Shown: positions 60,643 to 64,000 of the stretch, in pieces
Numbering within the stretch: the stretch's first letter is position 1
Layout of the letters: each line of letters starts with the position of its first letter
NCBI GenBank assembly: GCA_020026375.1
Contig: JAHHQN010000011.1
Span: 1-64,000, forward strand
Reading direction: 5' to 3'
Length of the DNA: 64,000 bases
Source: Alistipes sp.
GTDB lineage: Bacteria > Bacteroidota > Bacteroidia > Bacteroidales > Rikenellaceae
Translations under genes and position numbers: made by a program
Notes under the pieces: model-generated
The model's input: the letters and a program-made list of their open reading frames with translations, nothing else
Databases searched by the model: none
Told to the model about the DNA's origin: nothing

Positions 60643-61812
60643 ATGACTCCCAAGAACATCAAATACCTGCTGCTGCTCTGTCTGGCACTGACGGGCATTC
60701 GCTCCGTGGCACAACAGTTCCACCGCGGCGAACGAACCATCATACGCGGAGGCCTCATGCCGCAAAGCGACTCGCTGCGCCTGCAGCGCGACTCGCTGGC
60801 CTATGCCGCTCTGGCCGTCGAAATCGACAAGTCCATCGCCGAAAGCTTCAGCGCCGACTCCTCGGCACTGGCCGCCCTGCGCACCGACGACATTCACACC
60901 CTCGATTCGATAGCTCTGGCACAATACCACGCCGACGAGGCGCAGGTCAAACGCCGACAGCGCAACAAGGGCGAACGCCGCCCGTTCTTCAGCGACTCGA
61001 TGTCGCTCTCGAAGGTGTGCTGGCTCTCGACCGTGCTGCCCGGCTACGGACAGATTTACAACAAGCAGTATTGGAAGTTACCCATTCTCTACGGTGCACT
61101 GGGTACGGGTCTGGCCATGTATATCCACGAGAACAACCGCTACAAACCCCTCCAGCGGCAGTATGAGGCCTACACGGCTTTCTCCACGGAGCGCACCCCC
61201 GAACTCGACGCCCTCCAGTCGCGCATGATCAGGAGCAACACGCGCCGTCAGGTCTATCTGGGTCTGACCATCGCCTCCTACATCTACTTCATCGGCGACG
61301 CGGCCGTGAAGTACAACACCAACGACGTGTCACGCGTGAAGAAGGCCACCACACTGGCCTGCATCTTCCCCGGCGCAGGTCAGATTTACAACAAAAGCTA
61401 CTGGAAGGTGCCTTTCGTGGTGGGTGGTTTCGCCGCCCTGGGCTACTGTATCGACTGGAACAACCGCGGATACAAACGTTTCAAGAAGGCATACAGCCTC
61501 ATAGCCGACTACGAAGCCAACCCCGACAAATATCCCAACGGCTCGCCCGACGAGTTCCACGGCCACTACTCCGGACAGTTTATCCGCAACATGAGAAACA
61601 ACTTCCGACGCAACCGCGACCTCTGTATCATCATCACCGGCGCACTCTATGTGTTGCAGATTGTCGACGCCCATGTCGATGCCCATCTCAAGGACTACGA
61701 CATCTCCGACGACCTGTCGATGAACCTCGAACCGATGGTCGACTACCAGTACATGCCCTCGCAGGGCAGCAACCGACCCGTATTCGGATTTAACCTGCGC
61801 CTCAATTTTTAA
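60643..61812 (+). CDS. DUF5683 protein
   Basis: A 389-residue exported protein of the Bacteroidetes DUF5683 family; signal MTPKNIKYLLLLCLALTGIRSVA with Gln-Gln at the mature end. It contains two copies of one motif: VLPGYGQIYNKQYWKLPILYGALG near 130 and IFPGAGQIYNKSYWKVPFVVGGFA near 243, each followed by a Tyr-rich basic segment, so the core is an internal duplication. Function unknown. It lies between parB and a lytic transglycosylase, with gaps of a few bases. Confidence 0.82.
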   Translation: MTPKNIKYLLLLCLALTGIRSVAQQFHRGERTIIRGGLMPQSDSLRLQRDSLAYAALAVEIDKSIAESFSADSSALAALRTDDIHTLDSIALAQYHADEAQVKRRQRNKGERRPFFSDSMSLSKVCWLSTVLPGYGQIYNKQYWKLPILYGALGTGLAMYIHENNRYKPLQRQYEAYTAFSTERTPELDALQSRMIRSNTRRQVYLGLTIASYIYFIGDAAVKYNTNDVSRVKKATTLACIFPGAGQIYNKSYWKVPFVVGGFAALGYCIDWNNRGYKRFKKAYSLIADYEANPDKYPNGSPDEFHGHYSGQFIRNMRNNFRRNRDLCIIITGALYVLQIVDAHVDAHLKDYDISDDLSMNLEPMVDYQYMPSQGSNRPVFGFNLRLNF

Positions 61813-61820
61813 GAATACCG

Positions 61821-63209
61821 ATGAAAAGAATCATTTGTCTGGTGCTGACGGCAGCACTCGCCCTCTCGCCCCTTGTCACCTCGGCCAACGACCGCCGACC
61901 CCGTAAGAAAAAGAAGAAAAAGCAGAAGACCGAGCAGGTGGTCAACACCGAGGCACAACCCCAGCCTGTGGCCGCGGAACCCGAGACGCAACCCCTACCG
62001 GTCGACACGGTGGCCGTGGAGCCGCCCGTCGAGGAGGAGATTCAGGTGACGGCCGAACAGGTCGACTCGCTGGTGGCCGCCTGGCGCGAACATCAGCGCG
62101 AACAGGCGTTCGACGAGTTTTTCAACAACTATATCAACATCGACTCGATGATCGACACCGGCACCACCCCCGACTCGCTCTATGCCGGTCGTCTGCGTGC
62201 GCTGGCCTCGCCCATTCCGCTGGCCTACAACGACATCGTGCGTCGTCACATCACCCGCTACACCGACCCCCGTCACGGCACCATGAGCCGCATACTGGGG
62301 CGTGCGAAGTATTATTTCCCGATGATTGAGGAGGAGCTGATCAAGGCCGGACTCCCCGTGGAGCTGCGTGCCATGGCCATCATCGAGTCGGCACTCACCC
62401 CCACCGCCATGTCGCGCATGGGTGCCGCTGGACTGTGGCAGTTCATGCCCCGCACGGCCAAGAGCTACGGTCTGGAGGTCAACTCGCTGGTCGACGAACG
62501 TCTCGACCCCATTCGCGCCACACAGGCCGCCTGCCGCTATCTGAAAGACCTTTACAGCATCTACCACGACTGGACGCTGGCCATCTCGTCGTACAACTGC
62601 GGTCCGGGAAATGTGAACAAGGCCATCGCCCGTTCGGGTGTCAAGGAGTGTCGCTCGTTCTGGGACGTATATCACTGCATGCTGCGCGAGACACAGGGCT
62701 ACATGCCGGCATTCATCGGTGCCACCTATGCCTATGCCTACCACCAGCAGCACGACATCACTCCAGCCGAGACCCCCGTACCCATCGCCGTGGATACCCT
62801 CCAAATCAACCGTATCCTCCACTTCGGACAGATTGCATCGACCATCGACCTGCCCATCGAGACCCTGCGTCAGCTCAATCCGCAGTACAAGATGGACATC
62901 ATACCGGCTACCGTGAAATCCTACACGCTGGTACTCCCCCAGCGCAATGTGGTGGAGTATATCGAACACCAGCAGGAGATTTTCGCCAAGGACTCGATGT
63001 ACCTCAAGGAGTACATCAACCCCGTGAACCTCGACAAGAAGCGTCAGCAGAGTGCCGCCGGACGAATCTACATCGTCAAGCGCGGCGACACGCTGGGAGC
63101 CATCGCACGCCGCTACCGCGTGTCGACCTCGCAGCTCATGCGCTGGAACAACATACGCGACCCCCGCAAGCTGCGCCTGGGACAGCGTCTGAGAATCGGC
63201 AGCAGATAA
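61821..63209 (+). CDS. MltD-like membrane-bound lytic transglycosylase with LysM
   Basis: Cleaves peptidoglycan glycan strands. Signal peptide (MKRIICLVLTAALALSPLVTSA), a Lys-rich then Pro/Gln-rich linker, and an SLT domain with catalytic Glu in MAIIESALTPTAMSRMGAAGLWQFMPRTAKSYGL (near 190). GYMPAFIGATYAYAYHQ precedes a degenerate LysM-like segment (about 335-380) and a clear C-terminal LysM (RIYIVKRGDTLGAIARRYRVSTSQLMRWNNIRDPRKLRLGQRLRIG). Length 462. Confidence 0.93.
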   Translation: MKRIICLVLTAALALSPLVTSANDRRPRKKKKKKQKTEQVVNTEAQPQPVAAEPETQPLPVDTVAVEPPVEEEIQVTAEQVDSLVAAWREHQREQAFDEFFNNYINIDSMIDTGTTPDSLYAGRLRALASPIPLAYNDIVRRHITRYTDPRHGTMSRILGRAKYYFPMIEEELIKAGLPVELRAMAIIESALTPTAMSRMGAAGLWQFMPRTAKSYGLEVNSLVDERLDPIRATQAACRYLKDLYSIYHDWTLAISSYNCGPGNVNKAIARSGVKECRSFWDVYHCMLRETQGYMPAFIGATYAYAYHQQHDITPAETPVPIAVDTLQINRILHFGQIASTIDLPIETLRQLNPQYKMDIIPATVKSYTLVLPQRNVVEYIEHQQEIFAKDSMYLKEYINPVNLDKKRQQSAAGRIYIVKRGDTLGAIARRYRVSTSQLMRWNNIRDPRKLRLGQRLRIGSR

Positions 63210-63221
63210 GCGCCACAGACC

Positions 63222-64000
63222 ATGATACACGAACACGATACCATAGCCGCTCCGGCCACGGCCGCAGGCGGTGCCATCGCCGTCATCAGAGTGAGCGGTG
63301 ACGACTCCATCGCACTGACCGACCGCATCTTCCGCGGCCGCACGCCACTCACCGATGCCGACGGACACACCCTCCGCTACGGACGCATCATGGACGGCGA
63401 ACGCACGGTCGACGATGTGCTGGTGGCCGTCTTCCGCGCCCCCCACTCCTACACGGGAGAGGACGGGGTGGAGATTTCGTGTCACGGCTCGAGCTACATC
63501 GTCGCCGAAATCCTGCGCCTGCTGGGGCAGGCCGGCGCACGCATGGCCCAACCTGGCGAGTTCACCATCAGGGCCTATCTGGCCGGTAAAATGGACCTCT
63601 CGCAGGCCGAAGCCGTGGCCGACCTGATTGCCTCGTCGAACAGGGCCACACACACGCTGGCCACCACACAGATGCGCGGCGGATACTCCTCGCAGCTCGA
63701 CTCGCTGTGCGACCGTCTGCTCCACCTCACCTCGTTGCTGGAGCTGGAGCTGGACTTCGGCGAGGAGGACGTGGAATTTGCCGACCGCACCGCCCTGCGT
63801 GACACGATGAACGACATCGACGCGCGTATCCGCTCGCTGGGCGACTCCTTCTCGCTGGGCAACGCCATCAAGGAGGGCGTGGCCGTAGCCATCGCCGGCT
63901 CGCCCAATGTGGGCAAGTCGACCCTGCTGAACCGTCTGCTCAACGAGGACCGGGCCATGGTGTCGGACATCGCCGGCACCACACGCGACGTCATCGAGGA
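63222..64000 (+). CDS. mnmE: tRNA uridine-5-carboxymethylaminomethyl modification GTPase MnmE, partial
   Basis: With MnmG, installs cmnm5 at wobble U34. Only the first 259 codons are in the window; the gene runs off the right edge. N-terminal folate-binding domain (DTIAAPATAAGGAIAVIRVSGDDS; FRAPHSYTGEDGVEISCHGSSYIVAEIL), helical domain (GKMDLSQAEAVADLIASSNRATH) and the beginning of the G domain: G1 GSPNVGKST near 226 and DIAGTTRD near 250. It starts 12 bp after the transglycosylase gene. Confidence 0.95.
   Translation, partial: MIHEHDTIAAPATAAGGAIAVIRVSGDDSIALTDRIFRGRTPLTDADGHTLRYGRIMDGERTVDDVLVAVFRAPHSYTGEDGVEISCHGSSYIVAEILRLLGQAGARMAQPGEFTIRAYLAGKMDLSQAEAVADLIASSNRATHTLATTQMRGGYSSQLDSLCDRLLHLTSLLELELDFGEEDVEFADRTALRDTMNDIDARIRSLGDSFSLGNAIKEGVAVAIAGSPNVGKSTLLNRLLNEDRAMVSDIAGTTRDVIE

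Overview
The window looks like an ordinary, gene-dense piece of chromosome from a member of the Bacteroidales, most plausibly Alistipes or a close Rikenellaceae relative. This placement is an inference, with no database search behind it. It rests on the recurring promoter element TAnnTTTG, families typical of or enriched in Bacteroidetes (OstA-like protein, DUF4301, DUF5683, DUF4876, DUF6850, fimbrillin and FISUMP lipoproteins, S46 dipeptidyl peptidases, a DUF2764-containing V-type ATPase operon), and a composition that is GC-rich for the order. I see no insertion sequence, prophage, integrase, CRISPR array or rRNA. Two identical tRNA-Arg(ACG) genes are present.

Layout. 0-1.8 kb: ung, followed by a partial duplication of its own 3' end and a long non-coding stretch with DnaA-box-like words. 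1.8-4.2 kb: an ABC transporter operon carrying its own YtrA-type GntR regulator. 4.3-14.1 kb (minus strand): the primary sigma factor, HtrA protease, metK behind a SAM-II riboswitch, transketolase, clpX, clpP and trigger factor. 14.2-19.5 kb (plus): glutaminyl cyclase lipoprotein, a free-standing MetH activation domain, an M20 amidohydrolase and RNase R. 19.5-27.5 kb (minus): a small PH-domain protein and the seven-gene V-type ATPase operon. 27.8-29.2 kb: DUF4301. 29.3-37.0 kb (plus): murB, tilS, holA, an aminotransferase-IV-like protein, coaD, lpxD, a TlpA-like lipoprotein and ruvC. 37.2-37.7 kb: the tRNA pair. 37.9-49.4 kb (minus): DPP7-like peptidase, a membrane iron-sulfur protein with an HMA-like tail, and a four-gene surface operon (fimbrillin/FISUMP lipoprotein, DUF6850 barrel, DUF4876 lipoprotein, TonB-dependent receptor). 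49.7-52.7 kb: a YidE/AspT-type transporter converging on an MscS channel. 52.8-57.9 kb (minus): OstA-like protein and two SurA-like chaperones. 57.9-64 kb: a CPBP protease, then parA, parB, DUF5683, an MltD-like transglycosylase and the start of mnmE.

Themes. Outer-envelope biogenesis is heavily represented: lpxD, OstA-like, SurA-like, HtrA, lytic transglycosylase, murB and surface lipoproteins. Several predicted exported proteins would expose an N-terminal Gln after signal-peptide cleavage, matching the glutaminyl cyclase encoded at 14.3 kb. One-carbon and SAM metabolism appears twice, in the riboswitch-controlled metK and in the split MetH reactivation domain.

The observations most worth following are the SAM-II aptamer before metK, the separate MetH activation domain, the four-gene surface operon beside a ferredoxin-HMA membrane protein, the Na+-type reduced V-ATPase, the quasi-palindromic duplication at the end of ung, and the coiled-coil insertion in the OstA-like protein. 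I did not find a clearly unprecedented multi-gene system.
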